Below are positions 1-7,436 of a stretch of 32,255 nucleotides of DNA, piece after piece. Below the pieces are notes generated by a model that searched no databases, was not told the DNA's origin, and saw nothing but the letters and a program-made list of their open reading frames with translations. How positions within the stretch are numbered: position 1 is the stretch's first letter; each line of letters starts with the position of its first letter. The position numbers were made by a program, and so were the translations under genes. Source of the DNA: an uncultured Prevotellaceae bacterium (GTDB lineage: Bacteria; Bacteroidota; Bacteroidia; Bacteroidales; Bacteroidaceae); the NCBI GenBank assembly GCA_900318305.1, contig ONKB01000005.1, positions 1-32,255 on the forward strand, read 5' to 3'.

Positions 1-18
1 AAAATCTTATAATCGGGG

Positions 19-93
19 TGGGCGTTGACGGATTCGAACCGCCGACCCTCTGCTTGTAAGGCAGATGCTCTAAACCAGCTGAGCTAAACGCCC
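19..93 (-). tRNA. tRNA-Val (anticodon UAC)
   Basis: Read on the minus strand this gives a 75-nt cloverleaf: acceptor GGGCGTT pairs with AACGCCC, the D-arm carries AGCTCAGC, the anticodon stem TCTGC/GCAGA closes the loop CTTACAA, and the T-arm contains GGTTCGAATCC. The loop gives anticodon TAC, which reads GUA valine codons. The discriminator base is A (position 19) and the bases after it are CCCC, so the CCA end is not encoded and must be added enzymatically. A good promoter lies about 20 bp upstream. Confidence 0.97.
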
Positions 94-112
94 CTTTTCT
101 GTAAAAGCGATG

Positions 113-143
113 CAAAATTACAATTTATTTTTGAAACAACAAG
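113..143 (-). promoter_or_regulatory. Promoter of tRNA-Val
   Basis: On the minus strand, CTTG (143-140) is followed after exactly 19 bp by TAATTTTG (120-113), matching the Bacteroidetes -33 and -7 (TAnnTTTG) elements. Transcription would start near position 108, about 15 nt before the mature tRNA end. The rest of 94-378 is AT-rich and shows no convincing gene. Confidence 0.7.
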
Positions 144-378
144 TGTAACGTAAGAAAAATTTTCTTTTTCTCGTACCAATCTTGATTTGACATATAGAAT
201 AATTATATAAGATTGACTGAATAGTTTTTCCTTGTTATTTGCGATAATTGAGAAGATATAGTACAATTCTATCATATTAATACTTTAACAAAATAAATAT
301 TCTTAGTATTATTCAGCACATTGAAATGTTTTAATAAATTCTTTCTTCAAAAAAGGTTCATGACTAACAAAAAAACAG

Positions 379-386
379 TAATTTTG
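379..386 (+). promoter_or_regulatory. -7 element directly before the HU/SPOR gene
   Basis: TAATTTTG fits the TAnnTTTG consensus and ends only 4 bp before the ATG at 391. With usual spacing, transcription would begin at or within a base or two of the start codon, so the mRNA may be leaderless. No clear -33 element is seen at the expected place. Confidence 0.45.
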
Positions 387-390
387 TAAT

Positions 391-1458
391 ATGATTGATT
401 TGAACAAGCATATTGAGTTGTTGTTGTTGGATAACGATTGTGTTATCCTGCCAGATCTGGGAGGCTTTGTTGTTCATGACGAGAGTGCGAAATTTGACGA
501 GGACACAGGTAATTGGTATCCTCCTTATCGCTCTGTGGGATTTAATTCTCAGCTCAATGTTAATGATGGCATAATGGTTCAGTCAATTATGCAAGTGTAT
601 GACACCGACTATCTTGGGGCTTATCGTCTTCTTGAAGAGTCGGTAAAGCATGTACTGAAAGTCTTACAGGATGCCGGACAATGGGAATTTGGCTCTGTCG
701 GTACCCTGTTCTTGAATTCCAATGGTTTATATGAATTTGTTCCGTCTTTTAATGGCGGTATTGCATCACCCTCATTATATGGTCTTGACTCACTGGATAT
801 TGGCTTTATGGCTTCTGTTGCTGATGTGTATGAAGAGATTACACTTCCTGCCGTTGAGCCTGATGGGCAGGAGATAGGTCTGTTTGATCCCTCAGAGATG
901 TCTGAGGAGCAATATGCGGAGAGATCATTAACTATATGGCAGCGTTATGGAAAGTCGTTTATAAAATATGCGGCGGTCTTCGCAGGGGTTATCGTTTTGT
1001 TTTTTGCTACGTCACTACCTGTATCCGATGTGAGAATGGCTAATGTTGATATCTCCCAGGGTGCTGTATATTCCTTCCCAGTGAAGACGGCGTTACAGAA
1101 TGTGCGTAACAGCATTGACAAGATATCTGCAATTAAACAGGCGGAGCCAGTATATGCGGATTATAAAGATGTTTTAGATGAGGAGAATGCCAGTACAGAG
1201 GTTGTTAGTATAACCAAGGCCCAGCCATATTACACCATAGTTTTGGCTAGTAAGGTTAAGCTGTCAAATGCTGAGTATTTTGTTGACTATTTGTCAAAGA
1301 AGGGTTTCTCCGAAGGCGAGATTATGGTCAAAGGCAAGATGAGGCGTGTTGTATATTCTTCATACACCACTGAATCTGACGCTTATAATGCGTTGCGTTC
1401 CTTGAGACATCAGCACCGTGCGTTTAATGAAGCATGGGTGATGTATGTGTCTAATTAA
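391..1458 (+). CDS. HU-CCDC81-like and SPOR domain membrane protein
   Basis: A 355-residue protein with three parts. Residues 1 to about 130 resemble the bacterial HU-CCDC81 domains (opening MIDLNKHIELLL, then a conserved LPDLGGFVVH and a second section around FGSVGTLFLNSNG), a family related to HU/IHF DNA-binding folds. A single hydrophobic helix at about 192-210 (YAAVFAGVIVLFFATSL) should cross the inner membrane. Residues about 279-355 form a SPOR domain (PYYTIVLAS to AWVMYV), a fold that binds glycan strands of septal peptidoglycan. The expected topology is N-terminus in the cytoplasm and SPOR in the periplasm. It heads a three-gene cluster with a 17-bp gap to the next gene. The domain architecture is seen from sequence similarity by eye; binding to DNA is inference and has not been shown here. 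ATG 391 is supported by the conserved N-terminal start of the family. Confidence 0.85.
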   Translation: MIDLNKHIELLLLDNDCVILPDLGGFVVHDESAKFDEDTGNWYPPYRSVGFNSQLNVNDGIMVQSIMQVYDTDYLGAYRLLEESVKHVLKVLQDAGQWEFGSVGTLFLNSNGLYEFVPSFNGGIASPSLYGLDSLDIGFMASVADVYEEITLPAVEPDGQEIGLFDPSEMSEEQYAERSLTIWQRYGKSFIKYAAVFAGVIVLFFATSLPVSDVRMANVDISQGAVYSFPVKTALQNVRNSIDKISAIKQAEPVYADYKDVLDEENASTEVVSITKAQPYYTIVLASKVKLSNAEYFVDYLSKKGFSEGEIMVKGKMRRVVYSSYTTESDAYNALRSLRHQHRAFNEAWVMYVSN

Positions 1459-1475
1459 AATTTTCTTGTTCTCTC

Positions 1476-1961
1476 ATGAAAAAGGTCAGGTGCCCCCGTT
1501 GTGCCAGTCTCATTTCTTTTGATGAAACGTTTTATCCTGAAGGACGAGTCTTGATTTTCACTTGTCCCGATTGCCAGAAGAGTTTTAAAATTAAAATCAT
1601 GGCGAAGGTGGAAGAAGATATGCCGATTTTGGGTACATTGACCGTAGTTGAGAATGCCTTTCATAACAAGCAGACAATTCCTTTGCATCTTGGTGAGAAT
1701 GTCATTGGGCGATATGTCAAGGGCTCGAAGGCCAATGCCTCCTTCCGCACGCTTGACCCCAGCGTAGATACCACACATTGTATTGTGAATGTTCAAGAAG
1801 ATAAGAAAGGCAGGTTGCGTTTTATCCTGCGTGATGCGCCGAGTAATACAGGGACTTTTTACCAGAATGCCATACTGAGGGATGTTGACAGGGTTTATCT
1901 TGAGGACCAGGCCATTATCTCTATAGGGGCTACAACCTTGATAGTCAATATACTGAAATAG
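1476..1961 (+). CDS. Zinc-ribbon and FHA domain protein
   Basis: A 161-residue soluble protein. Residues 6-33 hold two CxxC pairs (CPRC and CPDC), a zinc-ribbon of the kind often found at the N-terminus of bacterial FHA proteins. Residues about 55-160 look like a forkhead-associated domain: the IGRYVKGS turn, then DPSVDTTHCIV, then NTGTFYQN, matching the GR, S/T-x-x-H and NG positions that bind phosphothreonine peptides. Such proteins normally act as phospho-dependent adaptors, but no serine/threonine kinase or phosphatase is encoded nearby. It sits 17 bp after the HU/SPOR gene and 8 bp before the next one, so all three are probably co-transcribed. Domain assignment is fairly sure; the biological role is unknown. 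Confidence 0.85.
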   Translation: MKKVRCPRCASLISFDETFYPEGRVLIFTCPDCQKSFKIKIMAKVEEDMPILGTLTVVENAFHNKQTIPLHLGENVIGRYVKGSKANASFRTLDPSVDTTHCIVNVQEDKKGRLRFILRDAPSNTGTFYQNAILRDVDRVYLEDQAIISIGATTLIVNILK

Positions 1962-1969
1962 TAAGAATC

Positions 1970-2479
1970 ATGAAGAGGATACTATTGCTGGTATTTTTTA
2001 TTGTTGCTCTTTTGCTGATGGCCAGAGCTCAGGAAGTAGATGGAAATAAGGTACAGGAAACTCCCTGCGTGCGCATATTTGAGGGACGTTTCTTCAATAA
2101 AGAGAATAATATTACCATTGCGCTGAATTTGTATGATACAGTCCTTGTTGTCAGTAACTATGAGTTCCTCGGTAAGATGAATGGTTATATGCATGGCACC
2201 ATACATGAGACATGGTTTGTAACATCATATGTTATCTCGGAGAATTCTGCTGTTCTTCATCTCTCAAACGAAATGGGATCAGAGGATCAGACCATAAAGG
2301 TAACTATGAGGGACTCTGTGAATATGTTGTATGAAACCGTCGGATCGAATGCTATAAGGAAGGCTGTTAATGGCAAGTGGGTAAAATTGCCGACGAAAAT
2401 GAATTTCATGCGTCAGCCATTAGCAGCCTTAAAAAACAGTCAGCCGACAGAAGTTCCTCGCAAATTTAGGAAATATTAA
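1970..2479 (+). CDS. Small secreted protein of unknown function
   Basis: A 169-residue protein beginning with a typical Sec signal peptide (MKRILLLVFFIVALLLMARAQ, cleavage probably after ARA). The mature part of about 148 residues is rich in short beta-type stretches (FEGRFFNKENNITIALNLYD, TVLVVSNYEFLGK) and includes repeated polar turns. It has no cysteine pair that would suggest disulfide structure and no lipobox. I do not recognise the family. The gene follows the FHA gene by 8 bp and is probably in the same transcript, which suggests an envelope-related role for the cluster. The tail ends in a basic segment, EVPRKFRKY. Confidence 0.75.
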   Translation: MKRILLLVFFIVALLLMARAQEVDGNKVQETPCVRIFEGRFFNKENNITIALNLYDTVLVVSNYEFLGKMNGYMHGTIHETWFVTSYVISENSAVLHLSNEMGSEDQTIKVTMRDSVNMLYETVGSNAIRKAVNGKWVKLPTKMNFMRQPLAALKNSQPTEVPRKFRKY

Positions 2480-2729
2480 GACACTTTTTCCGGCCAGATT
2501 CTACCTTGTTCTAATATATCAGAGTTCACTTTTGAAGTCGAAAAAGCAGTTTTTTTGCCCTCTGAGATTTTAATATTTCGAGCGACCCCTGTATTGATGG
2601 GCGAAAAAGAGAATCTCGGCAATTGGTAATAAGCCATTTTCCAGTAAACTAAATCAGCTGATGCTTCTGAGGAAAACCCCATGAAACGACAAGGGATGAT
2701 TATTATTCGCAAAAAGTTGTGGAGTTATT
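2480..2729 (+). other. Intergenic stretch, possible degenerate repeat
   Basis: No credible gene. A reading frame on the plus strand stays open from the end of the previous gene to 2628 and reads FRATPVLMGEKENLGNW before two stops in a row; a frame on the minus strand is open for 78 codons. The paired openness and odd peptide-like content suggest a remnant or a dispersed element, but this cannot be settled from one copy. Confidence 0.25.
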
Positions 2730-2760
2730 ATTGATTTGCTGATAAATTGCTATATTTTTG
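2730..2760 (+). promoter_or_regulatory. Promoter of the beta-helix lipoprotein gene
   Basis: ATTG (2730-2733), a 19-bp spacer and TATTTTTG (2753-2760) match the Bacteroidetes -33/-7 arrangement. The start site would fall near 2765. This rules out a TTG start at 2758, which lies inside the -7 element, and favours ATG 2803 or 2779. Confidence 0.65.
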
Positions 2761-2802
2761 TCATTGAATTTAACATGTATGTCAAGAATTAAAACAAAAA
2801 TT

Positions 2803-3993
2803 ATGATAATAAAATTGCAAAGTGTCTTTTTTTTCTTTATCAGTTTTTCAATGCTTGCCTCATGTGTGTCCTCAGACCGTCAAATCGCTGAGGCTGCGCG
2901 CATGGGACAGATAAATGTCATGATGTTTGGAGCTAAAGGAGACGGTATAACAGATGATACCGAGGCCATCCAGCGTGCCATTGACTATCTGGACAGCAGG
3001 GGTGGTGGAAAACTATTTTTTCCTTATACGAAGAATGGGTATCTTCTTTCCTCTCCAGCAAAAGAATATGCGCCCGATGGGAGGATTGTCCGTGCCCAAC
3101 TGATTCTCCCTTCAACAGATTCCAATATCCAATTTGAAGGAGAAATGCCATGCAAACTCCTGTATTCCTATCAAGTGCGTCCGCGCGAGAGTGTCAAACA
3201 GAACTTTTCTCCCACGAGATTCGGTAATATGGGTATGCCAAATACCTGTTTACATTCCACTTGGGATGCCCCTGAGGTGATTGATTCGCTTGAAAGACCA
3301 TGGGCCGTTCTGGCTGCGCCAGAAGGCGAAAGTTGTGACGGACGTTTTTCAATGACCTCCTTCTCGATGAAAAATATGGAGATAAGGGTCCATCTTGACA
3401 CTTGCAGAATGTATCCCACCACATCTGCGGCATTCCTGAAAAATATTTCAAGGCTGATTATCGAAGACTCTCAGTTCTGTCTTGACGAACAGGTCGGTGA
3501 TACTGAAAAGGGGAAATCGCTTCAACCCAATCCTAGCCATACTATAGGACTCCATGCATCCGGCAATCAGAATGACGATCAGATTCTTCGTAATGTTGCT
3601 GTTCAGGGATTCCGTTACGGATTTGTGTTGGGTGAACATATTTGTGCTGACTATCTCTACGCTCATAATTGCGAAGAAGCAGTTGTTTTCCATGATGCCA
3701 CCCATTTGTCTACTATAGGTCATATTGTGGCTCAGCACAATCGTGTTATCCTTTCAACTACTCGAGGGAAAATGTTCGGCAATACTCCCGCAAGGGTCAA
3801 TCTGACTGTAGGAGTTTTGAATTTTGAGGGAGGACAGACGGTAGCTGCACCTCCGGCGGTGTCGAAACTGGTGTATGGCATATATGATCCCGATAACCGC
3901 CTCCATGGTTCTGTTAAATGGCACGAGCCATGGGGCAAAGGAGAGTTCCCTGTCAATGGGGCTCAGCATTATGATATCCAAAAGTACAAATGA
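2803..3993 (+). CDS. Pectate-lyase-like beta-helix lipoprotein
   Basis: A 396-residue protein from ATG 2803 (ATG 2779 is an alternative). It opens with a lipoprotein signal: lysine at 4, a phenylalanine-rich core and the lipobox LASC with the lipidated cysteine at 21. Residues about 38-60 carry VMMFGAKGDGITDDTEAIQR, the hallmark N-terminal segment of the Pectate_lyase_3 / GH28-like right-handed beta-helix superfamily; GGGKLFFP follows, as in that family. The remainder is consistent with parallel beta-helix coils. Members cut or bind polysaccharides, often uronic-acid containing; the exact substrate and catalytic residues cannot be named here. It probably sits on the outer membrane or faces the periplasm. 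It is transcribed alone and runs convergent to the GH29 gene, 24 bp away. No susCD pair is present in the window. Confidence 0.8.
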   Translation: MIIKLQSVFFFFISFSMLASCVSSDRQIAEAARMGQINVMMFGAKGDGITDDTEAIQRAIDYLDSRGGGKLFFPYTKNGYLLSSPAKEYAPDGRIVRAQLILPSTDSNIQFEGEMPCKLLYSYQVRPRESVKQNFSPTRFGNMGMPNTCLHSTWDAPEVIDSLERPWAVLAAPEGESCDGRFSMTSFSMKNMEIRVHLDTCRMYPTTSAAFLKNISRLIIEDSQFCLDEQVGDTEKGKSLQPNPSHTIGLHASGNQNDDQILRNVAVQGFRYGFVLGEHICADYLYAHNCEEAVVFHDATHLSTIGHIVAQHNRVILSTTRGKMFGNTPARVNLTVGVLNFEGGQTVAAPPAVSKLVYGIYDPDNRLHGSVKWHEPWGKGEFPVNGAQHYDIQKYK

Positions 3994-4017
3994 CCCTTAA
4001 TGGGATAGATAAGTTTG

Positions 4018-5361
4018 TTATTTCTTTAACTCGATGACAAAGATGTTGTCTGCAGTATCCTTGAGTGGAGGCAATGTCAGAACAATGCCCTCTTTGTTCT
4101 TCCTGAAGATTAGTTGAGCGTTTCCGTCAAATGAATAAACCGATTTGATTTTCTGAGATATCGGTAGGGATATTTCCAGAGTGTTGTGGTTGAGGATATG
4201 GAGATAAATTTTGTTGTCTTTTTTCAGAGATATGCCCCAATCCTGTTGAGGTAGTCCGGATACAGTTGTGCCGTATATTGTCTCGCCGTATCTGGTCATC
4301 CACTTGCCAATTCCTTTGAGTCTGTCGAGTGCCAAGGTTGGCAGCTCGCCATCGGGCTGTGGTCCAATGTTCAGTAGCAGATTGGCGTTTTTTCCGGTAG
4401 CCTCAACAATAAGCCTTATACAATCGTCAACAGATTTGTAATTTTGGTCAGCGATTTTGAATCCCCACATGCCGTTCATTGTCTGACACATTTCCAACGG
4501 AATGTTTTCGGTTATTATCTGACCAGTTGAGAAACCAGCCTTGTTTTCGCCGGGAAGATCTCTCTCGAATATCTGAAAATCTTCTCCTGGTATTGCCTCA
4601 TGGTGATGATTATTGCCTACGAGACAAGATGGCTGAAGTTTGTGAATTAAGCCGTATAATTCTTTGAAACGCCAGTCGAAGGGCGGTATATCTTTCTTGT
4701 GGTCCCATTCTCCGTCGAACCATATTGCTCCGATATCACCGTATTTGGTCAGGAGTTCGGTGATTTGACCCATCATAAAATTAAAGTAGCTGTCATAGTC
4801 ACCTGTCTGGGTCCTTATAGGTGTTCTTGCCTTGTCATCCTGCCACATAAAGTTTGTCCTGCCGATGGGGTAGTCAGCTCTTTTCCAGTCCATGAGTGAA
4901 TAATAAAAGTGCAGTTTGAGGCCATGCTTGTGGCAAGCTGCGGCAAGCTCTGCGATGATGTCCCTTTTGAACGGTGTGTTGTCAACAATATCAAAGTCGG
5001 AATACTGGGTATCAAACATCGAAAAACCGTCATGATGGCGTGATGTAAAGGTGATGTATTTTGCACCGGCGTCCTTGAAGGCCTTGACCCATTCCTCAGC
5101 ATCAAATTTACTGGGATAGAATCCCCAGGATGCCTTGCCGTATTCGTCACGGCTTAATTTCCCGGAAGTTTGATACCATTCCCCTTGGCCATACATGCTG
5201 TATATGCCCCAGTGCAGGAAAATACCGAACTTGCTTTCTGCAAATACTCTTCGTGCTGTTGCATTAGGTGTCTCATGGTTTTGATGGTTTTCTGTGGCAG
5301 CAACTGGGGTTATCCTCACAAGCATCAATATAAATGTCGAAAGGAATAGAATGTGTCTCAT
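4018..5361 (-). CDS. Alpha-L-fucosidase, GH29 family
   Basis: A 447-residue secreted enzyme expected to release L-fucose from the non-reducing ends of glycans with retention. A signal peptide covers about residues 1-22 (ends PVAATE). The catalytic (beta/alpha)8 domain shows the family blocks ESKFGIFLHWGIYS, TFTSRHHDGFSMFDT and GAIWFDGEWD; Asp216 in the last block is the expected nucleophile. The acid/base residue of GH29 is less conserved and I do not assign it. A short C-terminal beta domain (about 370-447) closes the protein. It starts 6 bp after the PBP4 stop codon, so the two genes are co-transcribed from the promoter near 6608. Clostest use is removal of fucose from plant xyloglucan or host mucin glycans; the sequence does not tell which. 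Confidence 0.92.
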   Translation of the reverse strand: MRHILFLSTFILMLVRITPVAATENHQNHETPNATARRVFAESKFGIFLHWGIYSMYGQGEWYQTSGKLSRDEYGKASWGFYPSKFDAEEWVKAFKDAGAKYITFTSRHHDGFSMFDTQYSDFDIVDNTPFKRDIIAELAAACHKHGLKLHFYYSLMDWKRADYPIGRTNFMWQDDKARTPIRTQTGDYDSYFNFMMGQITELLTKYGDIGAIWFDGEWDHKKDIPPFDWRFKELYGLIHKLQPSCLVGNNHHHEAIPGEDFQIFERDLPGENKAGFSTGQIITENIPLEMCQTMNGMWGFKIADQNYKSVDDCIRLIVEATGKNANLLLNIGPQPDGELPTLALDRLKGIGKWMTRYGETIYGTTVSGLPQQDWGISLKKDNKIYLHILNHNTLEISLPISQKIKSVYSFDGNAQLIFRKNKEGIVLTLPPLKDTADNIFVIELKK

Positions 5362-5367
5362 ATCAGA

Positions 5368-6585
5368 TTATTTACATAAAAGATCAAGTATTTCGTCTTG
5401 TAGTTTTCTGGCTGCATTGCTGTTGCCTGTTGTGACACCGTCATTCATTATGGAGAATATAAGCATATGGCCATTTTGACTGTATGCGTACCCAGCCAGG
5501 GTGTTGGTTCCCGAGAGAGTACCAGTCTTAGCGAACACTTTTCCCTCTGCAGCAGTTCCACGCATGCGATTCTCAAGTGTGCCGTCAATACCGCTTATAG
5601 GCAAGGCGTTTTTGAATTCCTCAAAGAAATCTGATAACTGGTATATGTATTTCAACAATGCAACTTCTATCTCGGGTGTGACGTAGTTGTAGAATGACAA
5701 GCCGCTGCCGTCAACAAAGTGGTATTCCTCCTTAGGGCATCCGAGAGAATCTATCATGCTGTTGACATAGTTCATGGAAATGTCGGTTGAAGGAAACGGC
5801 TCGCCCGACATAGTCCCTAACTGATAGAGGAAAGCTTCAGCATATCTGTTGTCGCTTGTCTTGAGGCATTGTGGCAGCAATTCGCTCAGAGAACGACATT
5901 TCTCTGCCAGAAGACGCTTGTTAGCTGGACAGATACTATCCTTTATGTAACCTCCGACACCTATACCAGCTGCATTCAGTCTTGCATAGAACTCTGACAT
6001 GAAAGTGGTGTCTTTGTCAAGCAGCAAAGGGTGGAGCAGGGGGAAGTCGTCGCCTGTATCGTCCCAGCACCAGCCGCTTCCGCCGAGCTTCCTGTCCTTC
6101 ATGGAGAGGTCTGCATAGAGATTGCCTGTAATACTGTCTATGTTGTTTGCTTGTAATATCATCATAAGAGTATCCATGTCGGCGCTCGAAAAGGCAGGAT
6201 CTAAGCTGCCTTTGACAAATATGTCGCCTTGGAGAATGCGCATTTTCTTGTTGTTGATGCGTTTGCGCTTTATCTTTCCTGTAGTATATACCGATGTGCG
6301 GAAACTGTAGTCGCTTGTTAGATATTTCAGTACTGCTGCACAGGTAAAAGTCTTTGTTGTTGATGCAGGGCGATGGGTCTTTTTCTGGTCATGCTGGTAC
6401 AGAATGATGTCATCAGTAGCATCGTAAACAAGAATTCCGCAAGAGGCATGTTCCATTACTGGATGGTTAGCCAACAGACTGTCAATGCCGTTGGTGACGA
6501 TAGTTTTCCAATTGCTTTGTGCCTTTGTGGGCACAATAAGCGTTATCAGAAGAAGGAAGAATAAGTAATATCTAAAAGTCTGCAT
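5368..6585 (-). CDS. dacB: D-Ala-D-Ala carboxypeptidase/endopeptidase, PBP4 (S13)
   Basis: A 405-residue periplasmic penicillin-binding protein of class C. The signal peptide ends at about PTKAQ. The three active-site motifs are present in order: STTK (Ser75, Lys78), SDN (244-246) and KTG (353-355), with HRPAS before the nucleophile and VDGSGLS after, as in the family. It should trim the terminal D-alanine of peptidoglycan stem peptides and cut cross-links. I start it at ATG 6585. A TTG at 6636 in the same frame lies upstream of a clear -7 element (6615-6608) and would lengthen the n-region unnaturally. It is the first gene of a two-gene operon with the fucosidase, an unusual pairing of wall maintenance and glycan degradation. 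Confidence 0.92.
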   Translation of the reverse strand: MQTFRYYLFFLLLITLIVPTKAQSNWKTIVTNGIDSLLANHPVMEHASCGILVYDATDDIILYQHDQKKTHRPASTTKTFTCAAVLKYLTSDYSFRTSVYTTGKIKRKRINNKKMRILQGDIFVKGSLDPAFSSADMDTLMMILQANNIDSITGNLYADLSMKDRKLGGSGWCWDDTGDDFPLLHPLLLDKDTTFMSEFYARLNAAGIGVGGYIKDSICPANKRLLAEKCRSLSELLPQCLKTSDNRYAEAFLYQLGTMSGEPFPSTDISMNYVNSMIDSLGCPKEEYHFVDGSGLSFYNYVTPEIEVALLKYIYQLSDFFEEFKNALPISGIDGTLENRMRGTAAEGKVFAKTGTLSGTNTLAGYAYSQNGHMLIFSIMNDGVTTGNSNAARKLQDEILDLLCK

Positions 6586-6607
6586 ATTGTTCTGAATGTT
6601 TGGTTTA

Positions 6608-6637
6608 CAAAGATAAGAAATCTTTTGTGTTTTCAAT
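6608..6637 (-). promoter_or_regulatory. Promoter of dacB-fucosidase operon
   Basis: On the minus strand ATTG (6637-6634), an 18-bp spacer and TATCTTTG (6615-6608) fit the -33/-7 pattern. The start site would be close to 6603, giving a leader of about 18 nt before ATG 6585. Confidence 0.6.
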
Positions 6638-6691
6638 CATGTTTTTCCGTCTTATTCTCTGTGATTATTATTTTTGCGACAATTTTTGTCC

Positions 6692-6716
6692 TGAATATAT
6701 ATTATATAAATATTCA
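6692..6716. promoter_or_regulatory. AT-rich inverted repeat before arg operon
   Basis: TGAATAT at 6692 is mirrored by ATATTCA ending at 6716, with 11 bp of A/T between. The half-sites TGAAT and ATTCA are those of ArgR operators, but an ordinary ARG box separates them by only 4 bp. It could bind a regulator or simply be an AT-rich hairpin. Confidence 0.3.
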
Positions 6717-6762
6717 TTGTTGCCGTGGTTAAATTGCGTATTATATGCAAAAATGTACAAAA

Positions 6763-6780
6763 TATGAATTTTAATGTAAA
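6763..6780 (+). promoter_or_regulatory. Candidate ARG box (ArgR operator)
   Basis: TGAAT-TTTA-ATGTA lines up with the ARG-box consensus TGAAT-wwww-ATTCA with two mismatches in the right half. It ends 17 bp upstream of the -33 element of the arginine operon, a suitable place for a repressor or activator. No argR gene is in the window. Confidence 0.35.
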
Positions 6781-6797
6781 ATTAAACATAATATAAT

Positions 6798-6828
6798 ATT
6801 GTAATACTAATTATAATTTGTAACTTTG
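6798..6828 (+). promoter_or_regulatory. Promoter of the arginine operon
   Basis: ATTG (6798-6801), exactly 19 bp, then TAACTTTG (6821-6828): a near-ideal Bacteroidetes promoter. The start site near 6833 leaves a leader of about 20 nt to ATG 6853, too short for a riboswitch or attenuator, so control is likely at initiation. Confidence 0.7.
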
Positions 6829-6852
6829 TCGTCCAATTGAAAATGACTAATA

Positions 6853-7434
6853 ATGGAAGTAGAAGTAATATATGCTACTAGCTTACATGTCAAATATGCA
6901 GAATTGGTATGTAAGCTGATATATGAATCTGCGTTAAAACGTGGTACGGGTATCGCCAAGCGATCTCCTGAGTACATTTCAAACAAAATGACTGCGGGTA
7001 AGGCTGTTGTCGCCTTGGATGGAGAGCGGTTGGTGGGTTTCAGTTATATAGAGACATGGGGACATGAGAAGTTTGTCGCTACATCAGGCTTGATAGTTGA
7101 TCCAGAATACCGTGGGCAGGGACTTGCACGACGCATCAAGGAGAAGACGTTTGAGTTGGCAAGAAGACGTTTCCCCCAGGCCAAAATATTCAGTATTACC
7201 ACTTCTCTTCCTGTGATGAAACTGAATACGAAATTGGGATATAAACCCGTTACATTTTCAGAACTCACCGATGATGAGACTTTCTGGAAGGGATGTGAGG
7301 GCTGTTGTAATTACGATGTGCTTCAGCGCAATAATATGATTCGCTGCATATGTACTGGTATGCTGTATGATCCTAGTGATCCTGACAATGCGGAGAGAGA
7401 GAAAGCTTTATTTGAGAACAAAGATAAACAATAA
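6853..7434 (+). CDS. GNAT acyltransferase, likely N-acylglutamate synthase
   Basis: A 193-residue GNAT-fold enzyme. The acyl-CoA binding motif is YRGQGLARRI (about 87-96), and the preceding strand GLIVDPEYRG is typical. As first gene of an operon that otherwise lacks argA or argJ, it most likely transfers an acyl group to glutamate to start arginine synthesis. In Bacteroides a similarly placed GNAT gene has, as I recall, been assigned N-succinylglutamate synthase by genetics; this I cannot check. The C-terminal part is cysteine-rich, with Cys148, 151, 152, 165 and 167 (KGCEGCCNYD and RCICTGM), which is unusual for GNAT enzymes and could bind a metal or act as a redox switch. It ends 2 bp before argG. 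GNAT fold is sure; the substrate is inferred from context. Confidence 0.8.
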   Translation: MEVEVIYATSLHVKYAELVCKLIYESALKRGTGIAKRSPEYISNKMTAGKAVVALDGERLVGFSYIETWGHEKFVATSGLIVDPEYRGQGLARRIKEKTFELARRRFPQAKIFSITTSLPVMKLNTKLGYKPVTFSELTDDETFWKGCEGCCNYDVLQRNNMIRCICTGMLYDPSDPDNAEREKALFENKDKQ

Positions 7435-7436
7435 TT

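Noticed and set aside
84-275. A 63-codon minus-strand frame next to the tRNA gene.
   Set aside because: It overlaps the tRNA and its promoter, is AT-driven and its product looks random.
6586-6636. An N-terminal extension of the PBP4 gene to a TTG codon.
   Set aside because: The TTG is inside the -33 element and the -7 element follows it; ATG 6585 gives a normal signal peptide.
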